A stretch of 39,246 bases of DNA from an uncultured Clostridia bacterium (GCA_947304585.1 CAMZBI010000021.1:1-39246), one strand, 5' to 3'; positions 24,040-32,635 are shown, counted from the stretch's first letter. The notes: a model not told the origin generated them from the letters alone. Numbers and translations are program-made.

Positions 24040-24792
24040 TTATCTAAGAATTCTGCGAAGATATGAATCAAGTGCCTCTTCGCACAGCCTCTTGTCTTTG
24101 ACAAGCTTAAAGCAGAGTTCGCCCCCGGCATAGCAGAGCTTAAAGACCGCCGCCTTTTCGGAGTCGGACTTTGCCGGTGACGCAATGGCAAAAGCTTCGT
24201 TGCCGACTCTTGTATAACCGAGGAGTTTCATTCTGATGTCATTGCCCCTTTGGTCTGTGATCCAGAATTCATTTCTGACCTGTTTCTTCAGGGGCTTTTC
24301 CGGCTCCGGCTCCACTGACGGCACCGGTTCCTCTTCCGGAATTTCAGCTTCGGGTTCGCCCATCTTCGGGCACGTTTCATCGAAAGACTCCTCATCTTCA
24401 GATGATTCCTCATCCTCGTGCTCTTCGCCTGTCTCCGTCACCTCCGGGGTTTCTTCATCGCCCGTAGGTTCGGTGTCGTCCACTTCTTCCGAAAAAGCAC
24501 CCTCATTGGCAGGGTCCTCATCATCCTGAGGATCATCCATAGAGACGATCTCCTGACCAAATAACTCATCGAGATCGGCCTCTTCCTGGTCCGACAGATC
24601 ATCTATAAAGAAACCCTCCGGCTCCGGGCCAATGTCTTCCGGGGCGCTTTCAGCCTCTTCCGGATCTCCGAAAAAAGCCTCCTCAGGTTCCTGCAGATCC
24701 TCAAAAGAGGTATCCTCAGCCCCTTCAAAGCCGTCTTGGGTCTGGTTTTCCTCTTCGCCTGTTATTCCGGTTTTAGTTTCTGAATCAGACAT
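24040..24792 (-). CDS. DUF1292 protein with long acidic N-terminal extension
   Basis: A 250-residue protein. The C-terminal 75 residues (EFWITDQRGNDIRMKLLGYTRVGNEAFAI and beyond) match the small DUF1292/YrzB family, which normally makes up nearly the whole protein of about 90-110 aa. The first 170 residues are an extremely acidic, disordered Asp/Glu/Pro/Ser segment. The gene order IreB-RuvX-DUF1292 is conserved in Bacillota and supports the call. GGGAGG 5 nt before the ATG at 24792 fixes the start. Function of DUF1292 is unknown; the acidic tail is unusual and may be an interaction arm. Confidence 0.78.
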   Translation of the reverse strand: MSDSETKTGITGEEENQTQDGFEGAEDTSFEDLQEPEEAFFGDPEEAESAPEDIGPEPEGFFIDDLSDQEEADLDELFGQEIVSMDDPQDDEDPANEGAFSEEVDDTEPTGDEETPEVTETGEEHEDEESSEDEESFDETCPKMGEPEAEIPEEEPVPSVEPEPEKPLKKQVRNEFWITDQRGNDIRMKLLGYTRVGNEAFAIASPAKSDSEKAAVFKLCYAGGELCFKLVKDKRLCEEALDSYLRRILR

Positions 24793-24840
24793 CACAGCCT
24801 CCCGAAGTCCGCTGAACAAATCAAACAAGTGAAACAATAA

Positions 24841-25269
24841 TTACTGACCCGACCGGCCATTGGCGTCAAGATAGCTCTGAAGAATAATTTGAGCCGCGAT
24901 CATATCACTGATGCCCTTCCTGCGCTGGGACACACCCATTGTGATCATGGCCCGGTCCGCAGACCTTGTGGTAAGCCTTTCGTCCTGCCGCACTATCTGC
25001 GCTTCAGGGTAGCGCTCGCTGAACTTTTCGATGAACTTTTCGGTGCGATGGATCCGGTTGCCGAAGGAGCCGTCCATGTTTATCGGGTATCCCACCACAA
25101 CGGTGTCGCACTTCTCGGCCTCGTAAACTGAGCCAATGGCGGCAACGGTCTCCGCAAGGGACTTTTTCCCGTCAATGACACACCTTGGCGTTGCCACGAT
25201 ACGCATACTGTCGCTCACGGCGATTCCGATCCTCGAGTCCCCGTAGTCAATACCAATCACCGCTGCCAT
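24841..25269 (-). CDS. ruvX: RuvX/YqgF-family Holliday junction resolvase-like nuclease
   Basis: A 142-residue RNase H-fold protein. The N-terminal GIDYGDSRIGIAVSD supplies the first catalytic aspartate (D8), VVVGYPINMDGSFGNR is the family core, RQDERLTT carries the conserved acid, and the C-terminal SDMIAAQIILQSYLD holds the last aspartate. The family is linked to Holliday junction resolution and, in some bacteria, to pre-16S rRNA processing. It lies between ireB and the DUF1292 gene, the usual arrangement. Confidence 0.93.
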   Translation of the reverse strand: MAAVIGIDYGDSRIGIAVSDSMRIVATPRCVIDGKKSLAETVAAIGSVYEAEKCDTVVVGYPINMDGSFGNRIHRTEKFIEKFSERYPEAQIVRQDERLTTRSADRAMITMGVSQRRKGISDMIAAQIILQSYLDANGRSGQ

Positions 25270-25281
25270 AAAAGCTCTCCG

Positions 25282-25572
25282 TCAGTGATTTCCGTGGTCG
25301 TTCGACAGGCTCTCAAGGTAAAAGCTCACAAACTCGTCAAGGAGTTCGTCTCTCTCTGCCTCGGTGATTATAGCCCTTGCCCCGCCGTAATTTGTGATAT
25401 AGGTGGGATCGCCGGACATTATGTAACCCACGAACTGGTTGATGGGGTTGTAGCCCCTCTCCTTCAGGCAAACGTAGACCTGCTCGATGATCCTAGCCGC
25501 CGAGCTGTCCTTCTTTGCCGAGCCGCCGTAAACTGTCTTCTTAAGTCTGTCTTCTTTCGTGTCTTTGGTCAT
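25282..25572 (-). CDS. ireB: IreB family regulatory phosphoprotein (UPF0297)
   Basis: A 96-residue small cytoplasmic protein. The core TVYGGSAKKDSSAARIIEQVYVCLKERGYNPINQFVGYIMSGDPTYITNYGGARAII is the characteristic UPF0297 sequence. In Enterococcus, IreB is a substrate of the IreK Ser/Thr kinase and affects cephalosporin tolerance; the N-terminal Thr residues here fit such a target, which is inference. It is 12 nt from ruvX. Confidence 0.93.
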   Translation of the reverse strand: MTKDTKEDRLKKTVYGGSAKKDSSAARIIEQVYVCLKERGYNPINQFVGYIMSGDPTYITNYGGARAIITEAERDELLDEFVSFYLESLSNDHGNH

Positions 25573-25599
25573 TTCAATACTCCCTCTGTTGTTCTCAAG

Positions 25600-27048
25600 T
25601 TATTTTCCTATCTTAACGTCCCAGTATGCCCCGCCGCCTCTTTCGGTGACGAAAACGATACCTTTCTCCAGCATTCCGTTTCTGATGCCGTCAGCGCTTG
25701 CAAAATCTTTCTCGCCTTTGAACGCAAGCCATTTTTCAAAAGCATCCGCAGCCTCTTTCTCAGTAACGCCGCTCTTTGCCAGGTACTTGGCTTTGATTCT
25801 GTCCGTGATCTCCGAAGGATCCGAATTCAAAAGCCTCAGCACTCCGTAGACCTCCTGCAGGGTCTTTTTCACCTCGACGGCATCGCCAATGAGATTCTTC
25901 GCCAAAAGTTTCTGGAGTTCGGAATAATAGCCGAAGAGATTGGCAACTGCAACCGCCGTGTTGAAATCATTGTCCATCGCCTCGGTGAACTCACGCCTGA
26001 TCCTTTCGGAAAGGTCCTTGCCCTGCTGGCCGGATTCCGGGTTGCCCTCCTCCTCTGCTCTGCGGTCGATCTTGGCGAAAAGCCTGTAGATGTCGTATAT
26101 CTTCGACTCGTTGCTGTCAAATATCCCGTCCATTATATTTATATCGGAACGGTAGCTGTTCATGAGCAGCGTGAGTTTGATAACGTCCCCGGGGAACTCC
26201 TTCAGCAGGTCCTCGAGAAGGATCCCGTTGCCAAGGGATTTGGACATTTTCTGGCCGTTGACCTTCACAAGGCCGTTATGGAGCCAGTATTTCGCAAACT
26301 GCTTTCCGGTCAGCGCCTCGCTCTGGGCGATCTCGTTCTCGTGGTGTGGGAATATCAGGTCCTTGCCGCCGCCGTGAATGTCCAACGTCTCGCCAAGGAA
26401 CTTCATGCTCATGGTGCTGCATTCAATGTGCCAACCCGGCCTGCCCTTGCCCCAGGGACTCTCCCAGAATATCTCGTCATCCCCCGCGTGCTTCCAGAGG
26501 GCAAAATCCCGGTCGTTGCGCTTGCCCGGCTCCGTCTCGTTCCTGACGCCGCTCAAAAGTTCCTCGCCCTCCAGTCTGTTGGAAAACTTTCCGTAGCCCG
26601 GGAAGGACTCCACGTCAAAATAAACGTCACCGTATTCCGTTGGATAGGCATGGCCCCCATCGATGAGCTTCTGAATGAAGTTGATCATATCCTCAACGCA
26701 CTCCGTCGCTCTGGAGCAGACCGTTGGCGGATGTATTCCCAGCTCCTCAAACTCCCTGTCGATGCCCGCCATGATCAATTCGGCGTATTGTCTCGGATCC
26801 ACGCCAAGTTCCCTCGCCCTGATAATGATCTTATCGTCAACGTCGGTGTAATTCCGGACGTAGGTCACGTCATAGCCAATGTACTCAAGATAGCTCCTGA
26901 TAACGTCAAAGATAACTGCCTGATAGGCATGGCCAATGTGAGCCTTTCCGGATGCGGTAATGCCGCAGGCGTACATTTTGACTTCGTTGCCGGAAACCGG
27001 TTTGAATTCTTCTTTTTTTCGGTTTAAAACGTTGTAGACTTTGAGCAT
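25600..27048 (-). CDS. cysS: Cysteinyl-tRNA synthetase
   Basis: A 482-residue class I synthetase that charges tRNA-Cys. The HIGH motif is HIGH at 37-40 within YACGITASGKAHIGHA, KMSKS is at 267-271, and the zinc ligands C28, C210, H235 and E239 are in place. The first loop, CGITASGKAHIGHA, differs from the usual CGPTVYxxxHIGNAR, slightly recalling MshC ligases, but length and the KMSKS context support CysRS. A strong GGAGG precedes the ATG. No T-box leader is present: the 467 nt upstream are a repeat array, so transcription probably comes from the suf promoter. Confidence 0.94.
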   Translation of the reverse strand: MLKVYNVLNRKKEEFKPVSGNEVKMYACGITASGKAHIGHAYQAVIFDVIRSYLEYIGYDVTYVRNYTDVDDKIIIRARELGVDPRQYAELIMAGIDREFEELGIHPPTVCSRATECVEDMINFIQKLIDGGHAYPTEYGDVYFDVESFPGYGKFSNRLEGEELLSGVRNETEPGKRNDRDFALWKHAGDDEIFWESPWGKGRPGWHIECSTMSMKFLGETLDIHGGGKDLIFPHHENEIAQSEALTGKQFAKYWLHNGLVKVNGQKMSKSLGNGILLEDLLKEFPGDVIKLTLLMNSYRSDINIMDGIFDSNESKIYDIYRLFAKIDRRAEEEGNPESGQQGKDLSERIRREFTEAMDNDFNTAVAVANLFGYYSELQKLLAKNLIGDAVEVKKTLQEVYGVLRLLNSDPSEITDRIKAKYLAKSGVTEKEAADAFEKWLAFKGEKDFASADGIRNGMLEKGIVFVTERGGGAYWDVKIGK

Positions 27049-27061
27049 TTTGCCTCCAAAA

Positions 27062-27526
27062 TCATTTAATAGTGATTGGTTAAGAGTTAATAGTGAAGAG
27101 TGGCTGGCGCATTGCGGCGAAGCCGCTTCACATTTGTTAGTGATCAGTTAATAGTGAACAGTTGAGGTACAGGATCGGCTTCGCCTCACCTTTATTCCCT
27201 GCGAAGTTTCACTTGCGGCGTCAGCCGCACTCACTTGCGCGAAGCACACCCACTTGCACCGAAGGTGCACCCACTTCGCCGCCAGGCGACCCACTCGCGG
27301 AGCTTTGCTCCGCGCTCACTTGCGACGTAGTCGCACCCACTTGCGCAAAGCACACCCACTTGCACCGAAGGTGCACCCACTTCGCCGCCAGGCGACCCAC
27401 TTGCGCCGCAGGCGCACCCACTTGTGCGGAGCGCACTCACTTCGCCGCCAGGCGACCCACTTGCGCCGCAGGCGCACCCACTTGTGCGAAGCGCACCCAC
27501 TTCGCCGAAGGCGACTCACTTCAAAA
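27062..27526. repeat. CACT/mini-hairpin array 6, the longest, between sufB and cysS
   Basis: The cysS side (27062-27205) has AGTGATT-type heptads and a TGCGGC-GAA-GCCGCT hairpin. From 27210 to 27520 come fifteen consecutive units of about 18-25 nt, each CACT(T) plus a mini-hairpin. Examples: TGCACC-GAA-GGTGCA, TCGCC-GCCA-GGCGA, TGCGAC-GTA-GTCGCA, TGCGCC-GCA-GGCGCA, TGTGC-GGA-GCGCA, CGCGGAGC-TTT-GCTCCGCG. Stems differ between units but stay complementary. Some pairs recur as larger duplications (27251 and 27357, 106 nt apart). The sufB stop codon is in the last unit. Confidence 0.92.
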
Positions 27527-28448
27527 ATCCATTAATTATCTGCTCCTCAGCCTCTTTTTCGCTCAGGCCCAGGGTCATAAGCTTTATGATCTGCTCGCCG
27601 GCAATCTTGCCGATTGCAGCCTCGTGGATCAGAGCGGCGTCGATGTCATTGGCGGAGAGCCGGGGTTCTGCCACTACTTTGCCCTCGTCCATTACGATGG
27701 CATCGCACTCAGAGTGGCCGTTCGAGGGGGCGTTGCCCCTGATGTCCGACACGAACTTTTGGGTGGAGCGGCCCTTGGCGACTGAACGGGACACCAGGTG
27801 AGCCCCCGAGCCCTCTCCGTTAAGGTCCACTGAAAAGTTGGTCTCTGCGTGCTGGTCGCCCTCCGTGAGGATCTTCTCCTTCACCACGATTTTGGCGTCT
27901 TTGCCGACGATAGCGGTTGTTTTCCTGAAGGTGTCGTCAACGCCGCCGATCTGAACGGTGTCCATCTCCATGTACCCGCCCTCGCTGAGGTCAACAAAAG
28001 TGGTGGGATTCATCACCTTTTTGCCTGCATTGCCGGTGCCGAAGTGCTTTTCGATGTATTTGACCCGGGCGTTTTTGCCGATGTAGAAGGAGTGGATGCC
28101 GCTGTGCTCCGAGTCTCCGTGGCCGTGGTTGTTGATCCCGCAGCCCGCAACGATGGTCACCACCGCATCTTCGCCAATGTGAAAATCGTTGAACACCGTC
28201 TCTTTGAGGCCGCTCTGGCTGAGGAGCACCGGTATGTGAACTGTTTCGTTTTTCGTGCCGGCTTTGATGTAAATGTCGATGCCGGGGGCGTCGGTTTTGG
28301 GAACAATATTGATGTTTTCTGTAACACTTCTGGCCACGCCTTGGCCGTTCAGTCTGAGGTTGTAGGCAGTGCCCTCCTCAAACTCTGTTTTTCCGGTTAT
28401 CGTCTTCAGCAGGTCGATCTGTTCGGGGTCAAGTCCTTTGAATGCCAT
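27516..28448 (-). CDS. sufB: SufB/SufD-family Fe-S scaffold protein (minimal SUF/SMS type)
   Basis: A 310-residue single SufB/D-like subunit, much shorter than classical SufB (about 470 aa). The beta-helix core is recognisable (VVTIVAGCGINNHGHGDSEHSGIHSFYIGKNA) and the C-terminus has PRLSANDIDAALIHEAAIGKI, in which the HE pair matches the functional His-Glu of SufB. With the adjacent SufC ATPase it resembles the two-component minimal SUF-like (SMS) systems of anaerobes and archaea. No SufS, SufU or second SufB/D gene is nearby. It starts 3 nt after sufC; its TGA stop is in the repeat array. Confidence 0.85.
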   Translation of the reverse strand: MAFKGLDPEQIDLLKTITGKTEFEEGTAYNLRLNGQGVARSVTENINIVPKTDAPGIDIYIKAGTKNETVHIPVLLSQSGLKETVFNDFHIGEDAVVTIVAGCGINNHGHGDSEHSGIHSFYIGKNARVKYIEKHFGTGNAGKKVMNPTTFVDLSEGGYMEMDTVQIGGVDDTFRKTTAIVGKDAKIVVKEKILTEGDQHAETNFSVDLNGEGSGAHLVSRSVAKGRSTQKFVSDIRGNAPSNGHSECDAIVMDEGKVVAEPRLSANDIDAALIHEAAIGKIAGEQIIKLMTLGLSEKEAEEQIINGFLK

Positions 28449-28451
28449 TGG

Positions 28452-29159
28452 TCAGTCCCCCTTCCTGTAGTAGATGCAACCCGGCGTCTGGATCTCTTTG
28501 TAAAGAGTCCCGCCGTCCCCGTCGGCAGTGACGGTTCCGCCGGCTATAACGATTATCCGGTCCGCCAGTTTCAGGATGCGCTCCTGGTGGGAGATGATGA
28601 TTATGCTGCCGTTGGTGCTCTCGTGAAGCTCTTTGAAAACGTTGATGAGGTTGTTGAAGCTCCAAAGGTCGATTCCGGCTTCCGGCTCGTCAAAAACGGA
28701 CAGCTTTGTGTTCCGGGCCATTATCATTGCGATCTCGATGCGTTTGAGTTCGCCGCCGGAGAGGCTTGCATTGGCTTCTCTAGCTACATAGTCTCTGGCG
28801 CATAGTCCCACCTTTGCCAAAAGGGAACAGGCCTCCGCAGTCGTCAGTTTCTTCCCCGACGCAAGTGAAAGCAGGTCCTTCACCGTCAGACCTTTGAACC
28901 TTACCGGCTGCTGGAAACCGTAGCTGATGCCCAGGTTCGCTCTTTCCGTGACGCCAAGACCGGTAATATCTTCACCGTCCACCAGAATGCTGCCGCTTGT
29001 GGGTTTTATTATGCCGGCAATAAGTCTTGCAATCGTGGATTTTCCGCTGCCGTTGGGCCCGGTTATGACCACAAAGCGCTCCGAAAGCTTAAAACTCACG
29101 TTTTTTACTATTTCGTTTCCGTCTTCCGTCGTATACGAAACGTCTCTGAATTCAATCAT
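28452..29159 (-). CDS. sufC: SufC-like ABC ATPase
   Basis: A 235-residue ATPase of the Fe-S assembly type. Walker A is GPNGSGKST at 34-42, the Q-loop is YGFQQPVRF, the signature is LSGGE, Walker B is LSVFDEPEAG, and the switch is ISHQ. The FDEPEAGID and GELKR sequences are those of SufC rather than of transporter ATPases, and no membrane partner is adjacent. It is the first gene of the suf unit and lies 55 nt behind a good promoter. The ATP cycle would remodel the neighbouring SufB-like scaffold. Confidence 0.9.
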   Translation of the reverse strand: MIEFRDVSYTTEDGNEIVKNVSFKLSERFVVITGPNGSGKSTIARLIAGIIKPTSGSILVDGEDITGLGVTERANLGISYGFQQPVRFKGLTVKDLLSLASGKKLTTAEACSLLAKVGLCARDYVAREANASLSGGELKRIEIAMIMARNTKLSVFDEPEAGIDLWSFNNLINVFKELHESTNGSIIIISHQERILKLADRIIVIAGGTVTADGDGGTLYKEIQTPGCIYYRKGD

Positions 29160-29214
29160 TTATCTTTTATTCTCCTGATATTCCTCCGGCAGTCATCGCT
29201 ACCGGACAGGTGGA

Positions 29215-29242
29215 ATTATACCATTTTTGCCAATTCCTTCAA
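29215..29242 (-). promoter_or_regulatory. Sigma-A promoter of sufCB
   Basis: On the minus strand TTGAAG (29237-29242) and a perfect TATAAT (29215-29220) are 16 nt apart. No Rrf2/IscR-like palindrome is evident around it. Confidence 0.75.
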
Positions 29243-29299
29243 CGCATTTCGGCATTGGCGCTGTGATTTCAGTTTTTATTAAAGTTGCGTTCCGGCGCT

Positions 29300-30319
29300 T
29301 CAGATCAATTTGCTGCCGTAGAGAAGCTTCTGAGCGATCCTCTCGGACAGGGCGTTTTTCGTTGGCGGGTGGATCTCGTTGCTCTCGCAAATATCTCTGC
29401 TCACCACAAGTTCAACGTCCGGGTCGCTGTCCGCAGCCTTTTTCTGAGCTTCCTGGATGGCGGTCCACCACTCGGGGTGCCACTCGTCTCTCGGTTTGAA
29501 GTCAGCGATCTGGACAAGGGCCGTTCTGAATTTCGAAATACCAAATAGTTCACGGATGCCTTTCAGCAGTGCAGCCACGTATTTATGGTATACCTCCGCC
29601 TCGGCGCCTGTGGTGTCGCTCTCCCCCTGATACCAGATCAGATAGCTAAAGCCGAAGGGTGCAAAAGCCTTAAGCATTCCGTTGTAGATGACCGACGGCT
29701 TGTTGAAGGCGCTGTAGTCCGGGTAAGAGTGGTCCGGGTGAAGTTCCTCTTGCGGAATAATGATGTTGTCGACCGGGAACTCCGGAAGCCAGGATTCGAT
29801 TATCGACGCACCCTGGTAGCAGAATATCATTCCCACAGCCTTTCCGGTCTCCACGGTAAAGGTCCTTCCTGCCAGGTAGCCGATCGCCGACCAGAAGGCA
29901 ACGCCCTCTTTTTCCGCCACGTGCCAGCCTTCGCAGGACGCCAATGCCTCCCTGCCGTACCAGGGTCTGTCCACAAAATAACACCTGAGCATCGGATCGT
30001 CTCGGTAGAGTTCCTTTGACGTATTGGTGTCTTTGAGCATAAGTTCCGCATTCGACTGGCCTGTCACCAGGCAAACGATGCCGACGTAAACGTTTTTAAA
30101 GACCCTGACTTCGCCGTCAAGGTCAACTGTCATTTCATAGGGGCCTCCCGCCTCCGCAGGCGGAAAAGAGACAAGCCAATCCTCACTGTCAGCGTTGACC
30201 AGTTCCCTGCTCTCGCCAAGAAACGTGACTTTTACTCTGCCTTGGCCCTTTCCGAAAACCTTTATTGTCCGGCCCTCGGCCAGAACCATATTGTCGCTGA
30301 AAATACTGTTTATGGTCAT
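29300..30319 (-). CDS. Sialate O-acetylesterase-like SGNH hydrolase
   Basis: A 339-residue cytoplasmic-looking esterase without signal peptide. Residues 1-75 form a beta-sandwich lead (DNMVLAEGRTIKVFGKG is typical of SASA-family N-termini). The catalytic serine is S89 in TGQSNAE; IWYQGESD is the second signature, and EIHPPTK near the C-terminus holds the histidine. The family removes O-acetyl groups from sialic acids or from acetylated plant glycans; which one is unknown. It follows the surface protein gene by 51 nt with its own GGAGG and is probably in the same transcript. Confidence 0.82.
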   Translation of the reverse strand: MTINSIFSDNMVLAEGRTIKVFGKGQGRVKVTFLGESRELVNADSEDWLVSFPPAEAGGPYEMTVDLDGEVRVFKNVYVGIVCLVTGQSNAELMLKDTNTSKELYRDDPMLRCYFVDRPWYGREALASCEGWHVAEKEGVAFWSAIGYLAGRTFTVETGKAVGMIFCYQGASIIESWLPEFPVDNIIIPQEELHPDHSYPDYSAFNKPSVIYNGMLKAFAPFGFSYLIWYQGESDTTGAEAEVYHKYVAALLKGIRELFGISKFRTALVQIADFKPRDEWHPEWWTAIQEAQKKAADSDPDVELVVSRDICESNEIHPPTKNALSERIAQKLLYGSKLI

Positions 30320-30370
30320 AACAGATCCTCCACTACGCCGGCAATAACCTTTATCTGCCGGGTTTAACTG

Positions 30371-32527
30371 TCATTTCTTTCTGAATACGCCCTTGACGCC
30401 AAGGAAATAGCCGATCACGCCAACGGCTCCGATGGAGAGAACGAAGGCGACCGAAATCAGCACTATCGCGAGTGGCATCATTGAATCGCTTTTGTTTTCG
30501 GTTTTGCCCGGGTCTCCGCTCGATTCAGGTTCTTTTGTGGTCTCAGGTTCCGGAGTTTCTTCTGTTTCAGTCTCCTCCGGGGTCTCTGTCGGCTTGTCTT
30601 CCGGCGTTGCCGTCGGAATATCAGTTGGTTCAGGGGTTTCCGTTGGCGTTTCCGTCGGTGTTAGAGTCTCCGGTTCGATTGCAGTCGGGGTCTCGGACGC
30701 AGGTTCGGTCTCGGAAGGCTCCGGAGTGGAAGTTTCCCCGGGATCGCCGCCGTTCTCAAAATCCGCGACATATTCAAAGCGGAAGGTACCGGAATAGTCC
30801 TCTCCTCTTTCATCCACTGCGTATATCTCAAAAATCAGTACAGTTCCGTCCTCTTCAGGGGTAAATGCCGGAAGTTCGGCTTCAAAGCCCTCCGCATAAG
30901 GGGTGCTGCGGTCCGCATTGCCCTCGCTGTCGCAAAGGTACCAGTAAACACTCAGGCCCTCCCCAGCACCTTTGATCATCGCTGAAACATTGGTTTTCTG
31001 ATCCGGATCAGCTGCAGTTACTCTTTCCGACCCCTCCGCAAATGAAACGGTTATCTTTTCTTTATTGTCTTCAGTTATGTTAAGCACATAGGGAACAACG
31101 GCCTCCGCAGAAGGGGTTTCCCGTTTCGGCTCGCTGACCACTGCCAGCGCGTAGAATGTAACGTTTTTGTTTTCTTCCTCTATTCCCGGCAGCTGTACGC
31201 TGAGGCCCTCCGCCACAGATTCCTCCGAAAGCTTTGTCCCTGACTCATCGCAGAGATACCACTTGACGGTAAATCCCGCTTTCGCTCCCGTAACTGAAAC
31301 AGTTGCCTCAACAGGAGTTCCGGGCTCATCCGAAGAAAACAGAGATGCACCGGGAATCACTGTAACTTCGTCATGTGAAAGCTTGTCAAACGTATAAGTA
31401 ATCTTGAGCACAGTCCCCGCTTCCGCACTGTAGTCCGTCAGCAGTTCCGCATCAGCTTTTTTGCCAAGGACAGTTGCCTCCGCAGCAGGGTCGAAAGCAT
31501 AGCCCTCCTCCGGCGCTGCGACAACAGATATCCTGTAGATACCGTCGCCATAGAAGACATCCAGATCGTCTGCGGGGTCCATTTTTCTGAAATTTGCACC
31601 GCCGTCAAGTGACTCGTACCAGCTGCATTCAACAGCATAAACGCCGGAGCCTTCCCCGAAGATTACCGCTGTTCCCGGCTTTTCGCCGGAAGCCGGAGCT
31701 ACAACACCTTTGATCTCAACCGATGGAACGTACTGTATCAGGATCTCCACCATACCGAAATCCTTTGAGACCGTAACGGCATTGGCGGTAAAGGAGACGT
31801 TGGCGGGTTCGCCGTTTACAGTCGGTTTGGCGGCTGCGTCCCAAACGTATCCGTCTTTGATGTTATATGTGACTTCAAACCTGTAATAATAGGTCTCTTT
31901 GAACACCGGGGAACTGCCTCCGGTCTTTGAAAGAGGTGTGTATTCATTTCCGTCGGCGGACTCAAGCCAATTGGCTTCAGTTTGCTCCAGTCCTGCAATT
32001 TTTACGGTATTGAAGCTGTAGACCGGATTCTCACCGGGAGCAGGTTCCGCGACACCGTCTATCGACAGCTCCGCCTTTAGAGTTTCTTTCTTAACAAGAG
32101 GTCCGTAGTTCTGGCGGACAGTCAGTGTGCTTCCGGAAAAGTTAACCGTAGAGACCTTTTTCCCGTTTATCGTGACATCCGGCTTGAGGGCGTTCCATAC
32201 GTAGCCTCCCTCTGCCGTGAATTCTGTCTGGAATCTGTATCTGTATCCCTCTTTAAATACCGGTTCGTCTTCGCCGGATTCCATTACGATATAGTTTGTC
32301 CCATCTTCTGATTCCAGCCAAAGAGACCCCGCTCCTGCCATGGAACAGTAAAAGCCCTCGGATTCAGCCGTAGACCACCCGTAATAAGGGCTCTCCCCAA
32401 CGACAGGTTCGACAAAATCAACTATCGAAACACTTCCGATAACCTGTGCGGCAACTGCATTCAGTCCTCCCAGCGCCAATACCACCGCTGCCACAAGGAC
32501 CGGAAAAACAATTACGAACCGTTTCAT
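30371..32527 (-). CDS. Membrane-anchored surface protein with repeated Ig-like modules
   Basis: A 718-residue protein exposed outside the cell. A signal peptide (1-27, ending AVAA) is followed by three related modules of about 95 aa, each starting with a SIxDFVEPVxGExP-like segment (GSVSIVDFVEP, AELSIDGVAEP, PSVEIKGVVAP) and containing a YxWSAxxP-like tryptophan (GYVWNALKP, GYVWDAAAKP, GYAFDPAAE). Then come two Ig-like modules with VKWYLCDESG and VYWYLCDSEG. A Thr/Glu/Pro-rich spacer (about 585-680) leads to one C-terminal transmembrane helix (IVLISVAFVLSIGAVGVIGYFLGV) and a basic KGVFRKK tail. No LPXTG is present. A GGAGG 6 nt upstream fixes the start at 32527. Role unknown; cell-wall or host/substrate contact is a guess. 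Confidence 0.78.
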   Translation of the reverse strand: MKRFVIVFPVLVAAVVLALGGLNAVAAQVIGSVSIVDFVEPVVGESPYYGWSTAESEGFYCSMAGAGSLWLESEDGTNYIVMESGEDEPVFKEGYRYRFQTEFTAEGGYVWNALKPDVTINGKKVSTVNFSGSTLTVRQNYGPLVKKETLKAELSIDGVAEPAPGENPVYSFNTVKIAGLEQTEANWLESADGNEYTPLSKTGGSSPVFKETYYYRFEVTYNIKDGYVWDAAAKPTVNGEPANVSFTANAVTVSKDFGMVEILIQYVPSVEIKGVVAPASGEKPGTAVIFGEGSGVYAVECSWYESLDGGANFRKMDPADDLDVFYGDGIYRISVVAAPEEGYAFDPAAEATVLGKKADAELLTDYSAEAGTVLKITYTFDKLSHDEVTVIPGASLFSSDEPGTPVEATVSVTGAKAGFTVKWYLCDESGTKLSEESVAEGLSVQLPGIEEENKNVTFYALAVVSEPKRETPSAEAVVPYVLNITEDNKEKITVSFAEGSERVTAADPDQKTNVSAMIKGAGEGLSVYWYLCDSEGNADRSTPYAEGFEAELPAFTPEEDGTVLIFEIYAVDERGEDYSGTFRFEYVADFENGGDPGETSTPEPSETEPASETPTAIEPETLTPTETPTETPEPTDIPTATPEDKPTETPEETETEETPEPETTKEPESSGDPGKTENKSDSMMPLAIVLISVAFVLSIGAVGVIGYFLGVKGVFRKK

Positions 32528-32606
32528 ACATTCCTCCGGTTTATCAAAAAAGCCAATACCTTTCAGGCTTAACTGCAAACTTCAAGCGGCTGCCCGCCGC
32601 CCTCAT

Positions 32607-32635
32607 ATTATACAAAAGCCGCCGAATTTATTCAA
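32607..32635 (-). promoter_or_regulatory. Sigma-A promoter of the surface protein-esterase unit
   Basis: On the minus strand TTGAAT (32630-32635) and a perfect TATAAT (32607-32612) are 17 nt apart, about 80 nt before the start codon. Confidence 0.78.

Noticed and set aside
25285..27027. 580-residue open frame antisense to cysS
   Set aside because: Exact overlap with a clear CysRS gene; it comes from codon bias in a GC-rich gene and has no recognisable domain or start signal.
25600..27048. MshC (mycothiol ligase) instead of CysRS
   Set aside because: The CGIT loop resembles MshC, but length, complete zinc ligands, KMSKS context and the absence of mycothiol in such bacteria favour CysRS.
27210..27520. 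CRISPR array
   Set aside because: Units are 18-25 nt with diverse stems and no constant 25-37-nt repeat alternating with unique spacers; no cas genes are present.
27254..27535. Cys/His/Arg-rich small proteins in several frames across the repeat arrays
   Set aside because: These are translations of the hairpin repeats in all frames, without SD or family similarity.
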